The translations under genes and the position numbers were made by a program. Below the pieces are notes generated by a model. That model was not told where the DNA came from. It ran no database searches and worked only from the letters and a program-made list of their open reading frames with translations. Positions 26,610 through 35,230 of a DNA stretch of 64,000 bases are shown here, piece by piece (position 1 is the first letter of the stretch; each line of letters starts with the position of its first letter). The stretch spans positions 310,001 to 374,000 of the forward strand of contig NZ_JABFDF010000002.1 of the NCBI RefSeq assembly GCF_013403985.1. Reading direction: 5' to 3'. Source of the stretch: Winogradskyella ludwigii (GTDB lineage Bacteria > Bacteroidota > Bacteroidia > Flavobacteriales > Flavobacteriaceae).

Positions 26610-26976
26610 AAAATCGTATTATATAATAGGATTTTTTAATCTCATCTTTTCTATTCTTTTATATATAATAAAGCAAGACTTCAATCTTTTATTTGTAATA
26701 AACATAGGATATCACATGATGTATTGGTTCATAGGCTATGTACCGAGATATCAACTGAAATTTATAGGAACTAAAAACCCAATTTACAACCTTGCTTTTC
26801 ATGCTATTCGATTCTTTTCAATTGCAATTTCAGTAATTGGTATAATATTTATAATGTTCACAATTTACAATTCAATTAATTCTAATGAATTAGTTATGTT
26901 ATTTTCAATGTTACAACCCGCTGGTATATTTCTTGGTGGATTATCGTTGTTTTTTTATTTGAAAGAATTAAAATAA
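26602..26976 (+). CDS. Small membrane protein of unknown function
   Basis: About 124 aa from the ATG at 26602. The frame is open from 26539, but the first 21 codons lie inside the ATPase gene and give no useful sequence. The chosen start ([20 protein letters not shown]) overlaps the ATPase stop by 8 bp. Four hydrophobic segments are visible (about residues 6-22, 29-48, 66-87 and 100-118). I do not recognise a family. Translational coupling to the ATPase suggests a possible link but no function can be stated. An AT-rich gap of 136 bp follows. Confidence 0.65.
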   Translation: MIKKSYYIIGFFNLIFSILLYIIKQDFNLLFVINIGYHMMYWFIGYVPRYQLKFIGTKNPIYNLAFHAIRFFSIAISVIGIIFIMFTIYNSINSNELVMLFSMLQPAGIFLGGLSLFFYLKELK

Positions 26977-27059
26977 TCCCATATTTTACAATCTCACAAT
27001 AACGAATATTTTTTTTACAATCAAGCTCAACTTTGGTACTTTACGTCTTTTTGTTTATC

Positions 27060-27112
27060 AACTTTTAACTCATAACGTTTAACTTTCAATTCATAACTCT
27101 TAACTTTGAAAC
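27060..27112. repeat. AACT-rich imperfect direct repeat before the cobalamin adenosyltransferase gene
   Basis: Two adjacent copies of about 20 bp, AACTTTTAACTCATAACG and AACTTTCAATTCATAACT, end just before the ATG at 27113. Similar AACT/ACTCTTA runs occur at 13781. They could be a leader element or replication-slippage relic; no function is known to me. Confidence 0.5.
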
Positions 27113-27688
27113 ATGAAAGTATACACAAAAACAGGAGACAAAGGAACAACCGCACTTTTCGGTGGTACACGTGTTCCTAAGCATCATATAAGAATAGAAA
27201 GTTACGGAACTATAGACGAGCTTAACTCTCATATTGGACTCATTAGAGATCAAGAAATTGATCAATTATATAAAAACACGTTGATGGACATTCAAGATCG
27301 GTTATTTACCGTCGGCGCCATTTTAGCTACAGATCCCGAAAAAGCACAATTAAAAAACGGAAAAGCACGTCTTAATATTCCAAAGATTTCAAACGAAGAT
27401 ATTGAGAAATTAGAAAAAGCAATGGATCTTATGGAAGATAGCCTTCCACCAATGACGCACTTTGTATTGCCTGGAGGTCACACAACCGTGTCATTCTGTC
27501 ACATTGCACGCACAGTTTGCCGTAGAGCAGAGCGTTTGGCGTCGCACCTTAATGAGTTAGAACCATTCCAACCCGAAACTCTAATGTATATCAATAGACT
27601 ATCTGACTACCTTTTTGTATTGGCACGGAAGTTGTCACATGATTTGCAAGCTGATGAGATTAAGTGGATTCCTAATAAAGAATCATAA
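27113..27688 (+). CDS. Cob(I)yrinic acid a,c-diamide adenosyltransferase (PduO type)
   Basis: 191 aa, the standard length for PduO-type ATP:cob(I)alamin adenosyltransferases. The N-terminal MKVYTKTGDKGTTALFGG is the ATP-binding signature (TKxGDxGxTxLxxG). MTHFVLPGG and RTVCRRAERLA hold the conserved substrate-side residues, including the Arg needed for activity. The enzyme attaches the adenosyl group of ATP to reduced cobalamin, making coenzyme B12. It forms a helical bundle trimer in known homologs. The neighbours (LolD-like ATPase, DUF2795, secA) are unrelated in function. Confidence 0.95.
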   Translation: MKVYTKTGDKGTTALFGGTRVPKHHIRIESYGTIDELNSHIGLIRDQEIDQLYKNTLMDIQDRLFTVGAILATDPEKAQLKNGKARLNIPKISNEDIEKLEKAMDLMEDSLPPMTHFVLPGGHTTVSFCHIARTVCRRAERLASHLNELEPFQPETLMYINRLSDYLFVLARKLSHDLQADEIKWIPNKES

Positions 27689-27908
27689 GTTAAATTCATT
27701 CGAATTAACAAACACTTAGCTTTAAAAGCTCAGGATTAAAATCGCAAAAATTTAACCCGAAATAAAAGTTGAAGATTATACGTTCTTTTTATTAATGATT
27801 AAACATTTATAAGTGAAATTTGATTGATTCAAACCAACTAAATATAAATGTTCAGCGAGACCGATAAATTAATTTATATAATTACAAGCTAATTAATTTG
27901 ATTTTTTC

Positions 27909-27938
27909 TTGGATTGTTCAACTAAAAAATTATTTTTG
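27909..27938 (+). promoter_or_regulatory. Bacteroidota-type promoter of the DUF2795 gene
   Basis: TTG at 27909-27911 and TATTTTTG at 27931-27938, separated by 19 bp, fit the -33/-7 consensus. The ATG follows 25 bp after the -7 box. Confidence 0.65.
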
Positions 27939-27963
27939 CAAAAATTAAATTACACACGCAATT

Positions 27964-28185
27964 ATGTATTGGACATTAGAATTAGCATCTTATTTAAGTG
28001 ATGCGCCTTGGCCAGCAACCAAAGATGAGCTTATTGACTACGCAATTAGAACAGGAGCACCATTAGAAGTTGTTGAAAATTTACAAGCAATTGAAGACGA
28101 AGGAGATTCTTACGACTCTATTGAAGAAATTTGGCCAGATTATCCAACTGACGAAGATTATCTCTGGAATGAGGATGAATACTAA
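27964..28185 (+). CDS. DUF2795 domain-containing protein
   Basis: 73 aa, highly acidic (Asp/Glu-rich C-terminus ending DEDYLWNEDEY). The whole protein matches the DUF2795 pattern: LASYLSDAPWPATKDELIDY followed by AIRTGAPLEVVENLQAI. Function is unknown. It is commonly found beside secA in Flavobacteriia in my memory of these genomes, as here (224 bp upstream of secA). It has its own promoter and its own terminator, so it is a monocistronic unit, probably strongly expressed given the good promoter. Confidence 0.88.
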   Translation: MYWTLELASYLSDAPWPATKDELIDYAIRTGAPLEVVENLQAIEDEGDSYDSIEEIWPDYPTDEDYLWNEDEY

Positions 28186-28205
28186 CATATAAAATTATCA
28201 CAAAA

Positions 28206-28243
28206 AAGTCTCTTGCGTTTTTAAACCTAAGAGACTTTTTTTA
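28206..28243 (+). terminator. Rho-independent terminator after the DUF2795 gene
   Basis: AAGTCTCTT (28206-28214) pairs perfectly with AAGAGACTT (28229-28237), followed by a run of T to 28243. Confidence 0.9.
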
Positions 28244-28265
28244 TTTTCGGATACATTTTTAGCGG

Positions 28266-28279
28266 TCCCCTTCGAAGGG
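28266..28279. repeat. CCCTTCGAAGGG palindrome
   Basis: A perfect 12-bp palindrome (28268-28279) in otherwise AT-rich DNA between the DUF2795 terminator and secA. Similar G/C-rich hairpin sequence occurs at 16675-16693, so this may be part of a dispersed repeat. Confidence 0.4.
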
Positions 28280-28371
28280 ACTTTAGGTGTGTTTTTATGT
28301 GAGCTAATCAATTATTAATAACACAAAATTGTAAATAGCAATTAAACTAACTAACTGAAATTAACAAAAAA

Positions 28372-28391
28372 AGATTGACCAAAATCAATCT
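28372..28391 (+). promoter_or_regulatory. Hairpin in secA leader
   Basis: AGATTGA (28372-28378), loop CCAAAA, TCAATCT (28385-28391): a perfect 7-bp stem that ends 17 bp before the secA ATG. Its position would allow influence on translation or RNA stability. No secM-like upstream reading frame is seen. Confidence 0.35.
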
Positions 28392-28408
28392 GTTACAAAC
28401 ATACAAAT

Positions 28409-31400
28409 ATGACATTTTTAGATAAAGTACTTAAAGTTTTTGTTGGAGATAAATCCAAACAAGACGTTGGAAGTATTAAACCTATTGTTGAAAAAATAAA
28501 AACGTTTGAGAAAGCTCTTGAAGCATTATCTCATGACGAGCTTAGAGCAAAAACGGCTGAGTTTAAAGCAAAAATTGCTGAAGCTAGATTACCGCTTCAA
28601 ACTAAAAAAGAAGATCTTTTAGCTAAAGCGCAAGTAACAGAAGATATTGACGAACGTGAAGACATGTATCTTGAAGTCGATAAAATAGACGACCAGATCT
28701 ACGAAGTTACTGAAGGTGTCTTAAATGATATTCTACCTGAAGCGTTTGCTGTGGTTAAAGAAACGGCAAAACGTTTTGTACACAACACACAAATTCCGGT
28801 AACAGCAAATGCTTTTGACCGTGAAATTTCTGGTGATAATGATTATGTAACTCTAGATGGAGATCAAGCTGTTTGGTCAAATTCTTGGGATGCTGCAGGT
28901 AAACCTATTACTTGGGACATGATTCATTATGATGTGCAACTGATTGGTGGTATCGCTATGCACCAAGGTAAAATTGCAGAAATGCAAACTGGTGAAGGTA
29001 AAACGTTGGTAGCAACGCTTCCTGTGTATTTAAATGCATTGGCAGGTAAAGGTGTTCACTTAGTAACAGTAAATGATTACTTAGCAAAACGAGATAGTGC
29101 TTGGATGGCACCAATTTTTCAGTTTCACGGTATGAGTATCGATTGTATCGATTACCACACACCAAACTCTGATGCACGTCGTAAAGCCTATAACGCAGAT
29201 ATTACATACGGAACAAATAACGAGTTCGGTTTTGATTACTTACGTGATAACATGGCACATTCGCCAGACGATTTAGTACAACGTCCACATCACTATGCAA
29301 TTGTAGATGAGGTCGATTCTGTATTAGTAGATGATGCACGTACACCATTAATTATTTCTGGCCCTGTACCAAGAGGAGACGAGCACGAATTTGATGCTTT
29401 AAAACCAAAGGTTAATGCCATTGAAGAAGTACAACGTAAATATTTAGTTGGTGTTTTAGCCGAAGCAAAAAAGTTAATTGCAGCTGGTGATACTAAAGAA
29501 GGTGGTTTTCAATTATTAAGAGCTTACAGAGGTATTCCTAAGAATAAAGCCTTAATTAAGTTTTTATCTGAAGAAGGAGTAAAACAATTACTTCAAAAAA
29601 CGGAAAATTACTATATGCAAGACAACAATAGAGAGATGCCTAAGGTAGATGAGGAACTCTATTATGTTATTGATGAAAAAAACAATCAGGTTGAATTATC
29701 TGACAAAGGTGTTGAGTTTCTTTCAGGTAAAGATGATCCTGATTTCTTCGTCATGCCAGAAATGGGAATTGAAATTGCTAAGATTGAAGATAAAGGTTTA
29801 TCATCTGAAGAAGAAGCAGACCTTAAAGAAGAATTGTTTAGAGACTTTAATGTAAAGTCAGAACGTATTCATACACTTAACCAATTATTAAAAGCTTACG
29901 CCTTATTCGAAAAAGACAATCAGTATGTTGTAATGGACAACAAAGTTATGATTGTAGATGAGCAAACAGGTCGTATTATGGATGGTCGTCGTTATTCTGA
30001 CGGACTTCACCAAGCGATTGAGGCTAAGGAAAGTGTAAAGATTGAAGCTGCTACGCAAACTTTTGCAACAGTAACCCTTCAGAATTACTTTAGAATGTAC
30101 CGTAAACTGTCTGGTATGACAGGTACAGCGGTTACAGAAGCTGGCGAACTTTGGGAAATCTACAAATTAGATGTGGTTGAGATTCCAACCAACAGACCAA
30201 TCGCTAGAGATGATAGAGACGATTTAGTTTACAAAACGAAACGTGAAAAATACAATGCTGTTATCGATGAAGTTACAGCTTTATCTCAAGCAGGACGCCC
30301 CGTTTTAATTGGTACTACTAACGTTGAGATTTCAGAACTTTTAGGCAAATTATTAAGTGTTCGTAAAATAGATCATAACGTCTTAAACGCGAAACAACAT
30401 AAAAAAGAAGCAGATATTGTAGCACAAGCTGGTAATGCTGGTCAAGTAACTATTGCCACCAACATGGCTGGTCGTGGTACCGATATTAAATTAAGTGAAG
30501 AAGTAAAAGCAGCAGGTGGTTTAGCCATCGTTGGTACAGAGCGTCATGATTCTCGTCGTGTAGATAGACAGTTACGTGGTAGAGCAGGTCGTCAAGGAGA
30601 TCCAGGAAGTTCACAATTCTATGTGTCTTTAGAAGATAACTTGATGCGTTTATTTGGTTCTGAGCGTATTGCTAAGATGATGGATAGAATGGGACTTAAA
30701 GAAGGTGAAGTGATACAACACGGCATGATTTCTAAGTCTATTGAACGTGCACAGAAAAAAGTTGAAGAGAATAACTTTGGTGTTCGTAAACGTTTATTAG
30801 AATATGATGATGTGATGAATGCACAACGTGAAGTAATTTACAAACGTCGTCGTAACGCATTACATGGAGAACGTTTAAGAGTCGATTTAGCCAACATGAT
30901 TTTTGATACCTCTGAAGGTATTGCAGAAAGTAATAAAAACGCAAACGACTTTAAGAACTTTGAGTTTGAATTGATTCGTTATTTCTCAATGGCATCACCT
31001 ATTTCTGAAGCAGAATTCGGAAAAAAGAATCCAACAGAAATTGCAGGAATCATTTACAAAGCGGCCTTTAAGCATTACCGCGAAAAAATGCAACGTGCTG
31101 CAGATTTAGCATTTCCTATTATTGAAAATGTTTATGATACACAACGTGATAAATTTAAGCGTATCGTAGTACCTTTTTCAGATGGTGTTAAGAATTTACA
31201 AGTTGTAACCGACTTAGAAAAAGCTTACGAAACTAAAGGAACGCAGTTAATTAATGATTTTGAAAAAAACATTACATTAGCCATTGTAGATGATGCTTGG
31301 AAAGTACATTTACGTAAAATGGACGAATTAAAACAATCTGTTCAGTTAGCGGTTCATGAACAAAAAGACCCGTTGTTAATTTATAAGTTTGAGTCTTTTG

Positions 31401-31762
31401 AGCTGTTTAAAGCTATGATTGACCAAGTGAATAAAGATGTAATTTCATTCTTATTTAAAGGTGAAATTCCACAAGAAACAGCAGATACCATTCAAGAAGC
31501 AAAACAACGTAAGCAAGAAAAATTAGAAACTCAAAAAGATGAGATTCAAAATTTAGATGAGCGTTCTTCTCAAAGTAGACAAGCTGGTGAAGGTGCATCA
31601 CGCCAACAACAAGTGGTTGAAACTATTGTTAGAGACCAACCAAAAATTGGACGTAATGATAAAGTGACGATTAAACACGTAATGAGCGGAGAAGCTAAAG
31701 ACGTAAAATATAAACAAGCTCTTCCTTTAATTGCAAAAGGAGAATGGGTACTTGTTGAATAA
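28409..31762 (+). CDS. secA: Protein translocase ATPase SecA
   Basis: 1117 aa, longer than the ~900 aa of E. coli SecA, as is usual in Bacteroidota. MQTGEGKTLVATLPVYLNAL contains Walker A (GEGKT at 195-199), IVDEVDSVLVDDARTPLIIS is the DEAD-type Walker B, and TNMAGRGTDIKL with RQLRGRAGRQGDPGSSQFYV is the second nucleotide-binding fold. Extra acidic residues near 440-490 lie between the nucleotide-binding folds. The C-terminus lacks the Cys-rich zinc/SecB-binding tail and ends with a KHVMSGEAKDVKYKQALPLI segment typical of the phylum. It drives proteins through SecYEG. It has its own transcription unit bounded by terminators. Confidence 0.98.
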   Translation: MTFLDKVLKVFVGDKSKQDVGSIKPIVEKIKTFEKALEALSHDELRAKTAEFKAKIAEARLPLQTKKEDLLAKAQVTEDIDEREDMYLEVDKIDDQIYEVTEGVLNDILPEAFAVVKETAKRFVHNTQIPVTANAFDREISGDNDYVTLDGDQAVWSNSWDAAGKPITWDMIHYDVQLIGGIAMHQGKIAEMQTGEGKTLVATLPVYLNALAGKGVHLVTVNDYLAKRDSAWMAPIFQFHGMSIDCIDYHTPNSDARRKAYNADITYGTNNEFGFDYLRDNMAHSPDDLVQRPHHYAIVDEVDSVLVDDARTPLIISGPVPRGDEHEFDALKPKVNAIEEVQRKYLVGVLAEAKKLIAAGDTKEGGFQLLRAYRGIPKNKALIKFLSEEGVKQLLQKTENYYMQDNNREMPKVDEELYYVIDEKNNQVELSDKGVEFLSGKDDPDFFVMPEMGIEIAKIEDKGLSSEEEADLKEELFRDFNVKSERIHTLNQLLKAYALFEKDNQYVVMDNKVMIVDEQTGRIMDGRRYSDGLHQAIEAKESVKIEAATQTFATVTLQNYFRMYRKLSGMTGTAVTEAGELWEIYKLDVVEIPTNRPIARDDRDDLVYKTKREKYNAVIDEVTALSQAGRPVLIGTTNVEISELLGKLLSVRKIDHNVLNAKQHKKEADIVAQAGNAGQVTIATNMAGRGTDIKLSEEVKAAGGLAIVGTERHDSRRVDRQLRGRAGRQGDPGSSQFYVSLEDNLMRLFGSERIAKMMDRMGLKEGEVIQHGMISKSIERAQKKVEENNFGVRKRLLEYDDVMNAQREVIYKRRRNALHGERLRVDLANMIFDTSEGIAESNKNANDFKNFEFELIRYFSMASPISEAEFGKKNPTEIAGIIYKAAFKHYREKMQRAADLAFPIIENVYDTQRDKFKRIVVPFSDGVKNLQVVTDLEKAYETKGTQLINDFEKNITLAIVDDAWKVHLRKMDELKQSVQLAVHEQKDPLLIYKFESFELFKAMIDQVNKDVISFLFKGEIPQETADTIQEAKQRKQEKLETQKDEIQNLDERSSQSRQAGEGASRQQQVVETIVRDQPKIGRNDKVTIKHVMSGEAKDVKYKQALPLIAKGEWVLVE

Positions 31763-31803
31763 TACAAACTCTTGCGAAAGCAGAAACCTCTTTTATAAAT
31801 TCT

Positions 31804-31834
31804 AAAAATCCTGATGTAACCATCGGGATTTTTT
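31804..31834 (+). terminator. Rho-independent terminator after secA
   Basis: AAAATCCTGATG, loop TAAC, CATCGGGATTTT: a 12-bp stem with one weak pair, followed by TT. It lies about 40 bp after the secA stop. Confidence 0.85.
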
Positions 31835-31988
31835 ATGTTATATGCCTAACGTCACTTCCAGTATTCTGATTTTTTTTGTTGGAATGTATCAAGAAACTAG
31901 GAAAAACATCACGTATAATAATCATAGATTCTCAAATCCCTAAATTTCATCAGATTTTAGTAACTTTAAAAACATTAAACACCAATTC

Positions 31989-32669
31989 ATGAAACACCTC
32001 ATCACAGCGTTTATTTTTACAGGATTATTAGTATCATGTAATTCAACAGATAAAACAAAAACAACATCAGAGGATTCCACCAAAATGGATACCGAAGTAA
32101 AAACGACTTCAACGGAGAGCAACACACCATTAAAACCTATTGATACAGATGAAGCACTAATCACCACTGCATTGATGGCAGCTCCTGAAGCAAGTAGAGC
32201 AGGATGTAAAGTGATTGGCTATAATATGGCAGGTGAATTTGTGACCTTAAAAGAAGGAGATAATGAATTTATTGTGCTTGCAGATGACCCTAATAAAAAC
32301 GGATTTAGTGCTGCATGCTACCATAAAGACCTAGATCCTTTTATGGCAAGAGGAAGAGCCTTAAAAGCAGAAGGAAAGAAACATCAAGAAATTTTTGACA
32401 TCCGAGAAGAAGAAATGAAAGCAGGTAAATTAAAAATCACCTCAGGTGCAACATTACATATCTACTCTGGACCAAAAACAGACTACGATCCCGAAACATC
32501 AAAAGTAAAAGAAGCAAAACTACGATATGTAGTCTATATGCCTTGGGCAACATCTGAATCTACAGGTTTACCAGAATCTCCTGCAGCCTCAAATCATCCT
32601 TGGATTATGAACCCTGGCACACATAGAGCACATATTATGATTTCGCCATTGTCAGATGAAAAGAAATAG
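31989..32669 (+). CDS. Putative lipoprotein of unknown function
   Basis: 226 aa. MKHLITAFIFTGLLVSCNST is a lipoprotein signal peptide with the Cys at residue 17. A Ser/Thr/Lys-rich linker (about residues 18-55) leads to a globular domain with SRAGCKVIGYNMAGEFVTL and SAACYHKDLDPFMARGRALK. The Cys-Cys spacing could permit a disulfide. Near the end HPWIMNPGTHRAHIMISP has a His pair that might bind metal or heme; that is speculation. I do not recognise the family. No neighbour suggests a pathway. Confidence 0.75.
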   Translation: MKHLITAFIFTGLLVSCNSTDKTKTTSEDSTKMDTEVKTTSTESNTPLKPIDTDEALITTALMAAPEASRAGCKVIGYNMAGEFVTLKEGDNEFIVLADDPNKNGFSAACYHKDLDPFMARGRALKAEGKKHQEIFDIREEEMKAGKLKITSGATLHIYSGPKTDYDPETSKVKEAKLRYVVYMPWATSESTGLPESPAASNHPWIMNPGTHRAHIMISPLSDEKK

Positions 32670-32735
32670 AATTAAATATTTCTAAGGAATTTTATCTGTA
32701 TATACACTAAAAGAAAAAGCCTACAGAAACAAAAC

Positions 32736-33041
32736 ATGAATTTAAAAGAACAATTTAAGGAAGAATTCAATATTGATTTTCCAATAAAAGGAGGAGATGG
32801 TCTTTCTATTGAAAACCCAATAATTATTGAAAGAACCGAAATGAACGATTATGTCGAAGTTGAATATGTTTACTTAAAATATTATGCAATTTATAAAAAT
32901 ATAATCTGGCAACAAGTTGAACAAAATCTTTTAAGTCATAAGGATAAAAAAATAGATAGATTTAAAATGCTTATTCCTTTAGAGGATAAAGCCGAGTTTA
33001 TAACGTTCTATTTCGATATTACGGAATGCTTAAAGTGTTAA
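32736..33041 (+). CDS. Hypothetical protein, 101 aa
   Basis: 101 aa, soluble and mixed alpha/beta in appearance (FKEEFNIDFPIKGGDGLSIE, then a beta pattern VEVEYVYLKYYAIYKN). No signal peptide or membrane segment. I do not recognise it. It sits 3 bp before the next lipoprotein gene, suggesting a small operon with it. Codon use is like its neighbours. Real expression is likely but not certain. Confidence 0.6.
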   Translation: MNLKEQFKEEFNIDFPIKGGDGLSIENPIIIERTEMNDYVEVEYVYLKYYAIYKNIIWQQVEQNLLSHKDKKIDRFKMLIPLEDKAEFITFYFDITECLKC

Positions 33042-33044
33042 CCA

Positions 33045-33617
33045 ATGTCATTCATAAAATCTATACATCTTATGTTGATATACATAGCCGCAATACTATT
33101 AACCGTAAGTCTCACGAGCTGTAAAAAACAGAAAGAAGAAACCCTTATCAACTCCACAGAACAAAACCAAATAACTTGCACTAAAAAACAATGCCAAGGC
33201 ACATATGTTGGCAAAGAATTTATAAAAGGTGAAGATATCGCACACCAATTTTCTAACCAAATGTCTGCAGCAGTTGGCGACCAATTAAAAGCACTTTATA
33301 CATCTGGCAACTACGCTAAAGTAGATTTTACAAAAATAAAAATGACTACTGAAGGTATGGGGTCAGGAAACGTAACTTATAGTCTATCTATTCCTTTTAT
33401 AACTGTTAAAGCAAAGTGCGAGGCTTACACGTCTTTTGACCATGTTGGTGGTTGGAATCACACTCCTGCTCTATCACAACGTAAAGCTCAACTGAAAAAT
33501 GTGTTGTTACCAAATCATCAATTAGACATTAGCACTTTAAAATCTACAGCAGAAGGTTTACAAGAATATTGGATTCAGTGGAAAAACAAAAACATTCAGG
33601 CTGCTTGTGAGGAATAA
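33045..33617 (+). CDS. Putative lipoprotein, unknown function
   Basis: 190 aa. A hydrophobic N-terminus ending LLTVSLTSC gives a lipoprotein signal peptide with Cys at about residue 26. Two more Cys (ITCTKKQCQGTYVG) follow near 44-49 and another pair of Cys lies at about 125 and 187, so a disulfide-stabilised periplasmic domain is plausible. GKEFIKGEDIAHQFSNQMSA and WNHTPALSQRKAQLKNVLLP are the more distinctive segments. I do not recognise the family. It starts 3 bp after the preceding gene. Confidence 0.7.
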   Translation: MSFIKSIHLMLIYIAAILLTVSLTSCKKQKEETLINSTEQNQITCTKKQCQGTYVGKEFIKGEDIAHQFSNQMSAAVGDQLKALYTSGNYAKVDFTKIKMTTEGMGSGNVTYSLSIPFITVKAKCEAYTSFDHVGGWNHTPALSQRKAQLKNVLLPNHQLDISTLKSTAEGLQEYWIQWKNKNIQAACEE

Positions 33618-33745
33618 GTATTTTTGCTATAATAGTTCTCTTTACAATTCCTATAAATAATCAAAATTAACGGAATTGACCACAGCACACATCCAAACCA
33701 AAAACACCTAATCAAACTTATTTTTTATTTTAGTACCTTAAACAC

Positions 33746-34159
33746 ATGAAAAACGTATTAGCAACGATCGTAGGTTTTGTTATAGCATCTCTAACGGTTT
33801 ATATTTTTGAATCGCTTATTGGACAAAATCTATTTCCTTTACCTGAAGGAGCAAATCCTATGGATATGGAATGGTTAAAAACCAACATGAATCAAATACC
33901 AATAGGATCTAAACTATTTGTTGTTCTTGCTCATTTCTTTGGAATTGTAACTGGTATGTTTGTCGCTGCTAAAATTTCTAAAAAAAGCATGATACCAACC
34001 TATATTGTTGGTGCACTAATGCTTGCCGCTACCTTTTTTAATATTATAATGTTACCAAAAGAATTATGGTTTACGCTTACTGATGGTATATTGGTTATTA
34101 TAGGTTTCTTATTAGGACGTCAATTAGCATCAAAACAGATTAAAGTTTCTGATATCTAA
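33746..34159 (+). CDS. Small integral membrane protein, unknown function
   Basis: 137 aa with four hydrophobic segments (about residues 5-24, 54-76, 88-106 and 110-128). The first loop (PLPEGANPMDMEWLKTNMNQ) is polar and probably faces the periplasm. The small glycine and alanine content of helices 2 and 3 suggests close packing. No catalytic motif is visible and I do not recognise the family. It converges with the LpxR-like gene on the other strand, with the stops adjacent (34159/34160). Confidence 0.7.
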   Translation: MKNVLATIVGFVIASLTVYIFESLIGQNLFPLPEGANPMDMEWLKTNMNQIPIGSKLFVVLAHFFGIVTGMFVAAKISKKSMIPTYIVGALMLAATFFNIIMLPKELWFTLTDGILVIIGFLLGRQLASKQIKVSDI

Positions 34160-35128
34160 TTAAAATGTAAACCCAATCCGAATACCTCCCCATTTTGCAG
34201 CAGAACCTGATTTAAATTCTTTGGTGATAGCAGATCTGGTATATTCAAAATAAAGTGTTTTGGTTTTTACAACGACACCATAATTGTATTGTGTTGTAAA
34301 ACGTTCTATTCCTCGCGATGCAATTGTATAAGGACTTTTATCGTTAAACAATCCTCCTTGCAAAGTCGCATCATAACCTATAACACTTAAAATAGGTTGT
34401 GCATAAACGTAAATTTGAAACTTCCTTTTATTTTGTAGAGAAGAGAATGCCGAATTAAAAAGTCCTAACCGACCATTAAAACCTATAGAAGCATTTGTAA
34501 ATAAGGTTCCTAACTGCAATGTTGTTTGTGCTTGCAAGTCAAAAGTATTATTCAAATTAAAAAGTTGTTTTTCAAAATCGATTCTATAATTAAATACCAC
34601 ATCATTTTTAATCTGATTATCCCAACCTCCTGGAATTTTATTTCCTGTAACTTCATGAATACCAACTTGCATTTCCTTTCCAAATGCTCCAGATCCAATT
34701 AATCCCAGACTCAGTATTTGTGATATTCTTGTTTTACGGCTAAAGTTGGTTGCTATGGTAAAACTCTTTAACATAATCGCAGAAGAAAAAGGCCGATCAC
34801 CATATTGTATAGCTTCACTCACATAATCGTTTGGAGTATAACCAATATGCTCTATAGCCAATCCGTATTTTGTAGTCGACTCTTTTGGTTTAAAAAAAAC
34901 GTAATTAACAGGATTCTTTTCTAAACTTGGCAAAACCAATTCAAAACTATAACCTTGCGTATAGTTCTCATCTGTAGCAGCGAAATAATCATTATCATAA
35001 TGAAACCTAAAATAACTCTCCTTTTCTATATTCCGAAATGACGCTGTATTATCTATTTTTTGAGCAAATAACACACCTGAAATCGACATAAAAAAAGCAA
35101 CATATATACATCTAATTCTCATAATCAT
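34160..35128 (-). CDS. LpxR/DUF2219-like outer-membrane beta-barrel protein
   Basis: 322 aa. A signal peptide (MIMRIRCIYVAFFMSISGVL then FAQ) is followed by FRFHYDNDYFAATDENYTQG, which is the LpxR-family N-terminal signature (NDxF...D..YTqG). Alternating aromatic beta-strands follow, ending WGGIRIGFTF with a C-terminal Phe, as in outer-membrane barrels. LpxR removes the 3'-acyloxyacyl group of lipid A in Salmonella; the conserved Asn and Asp of that site are present in the NDYF segment. Whether this protein deacylates lipid A here is inference. Convergent with the membrane protein gene upstream and divergent from the permease gene (102 bp). Confidence 0.75.
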   Translation of the reverse strand: MIMRIRCIYVAFFMSISGVLFAQKIDNTASFRNIEKESYFRFHYDNDYFAATDENYTQGYSFELVLPSLEKNPVNYVFFKPKESTTKYGLAIEHIGYTPNDYVSEAIQYGDRPFSSAIMLKSFTIATNFSRKTRISQILSLGLIGSGAFGKEMQVGIHEVTGNKIPGGWDNQIKNDVVFNYRIDFEKQLFNLNNTFDLQAQTTLQLGTLFTNASIGFNGRLGLFNSAFSSLQNKRKFQIYVYAQPILSVIGYDATLQGGLFNDKSPYTIASRGIERFTTQYNYGVVVKTKTLYFEYTRSAITKEFKSGSAAKWGGIRIGFTF

Positions 35129-35230
35129 ACTTACGAAAATTCATATGAAGTGGTTTTTAACTATTAACTCAAAAATTGTATTTTTAATGACTGAGACCAA
35201 AATTCATTAAAAACTGAGAGACACATTAAA

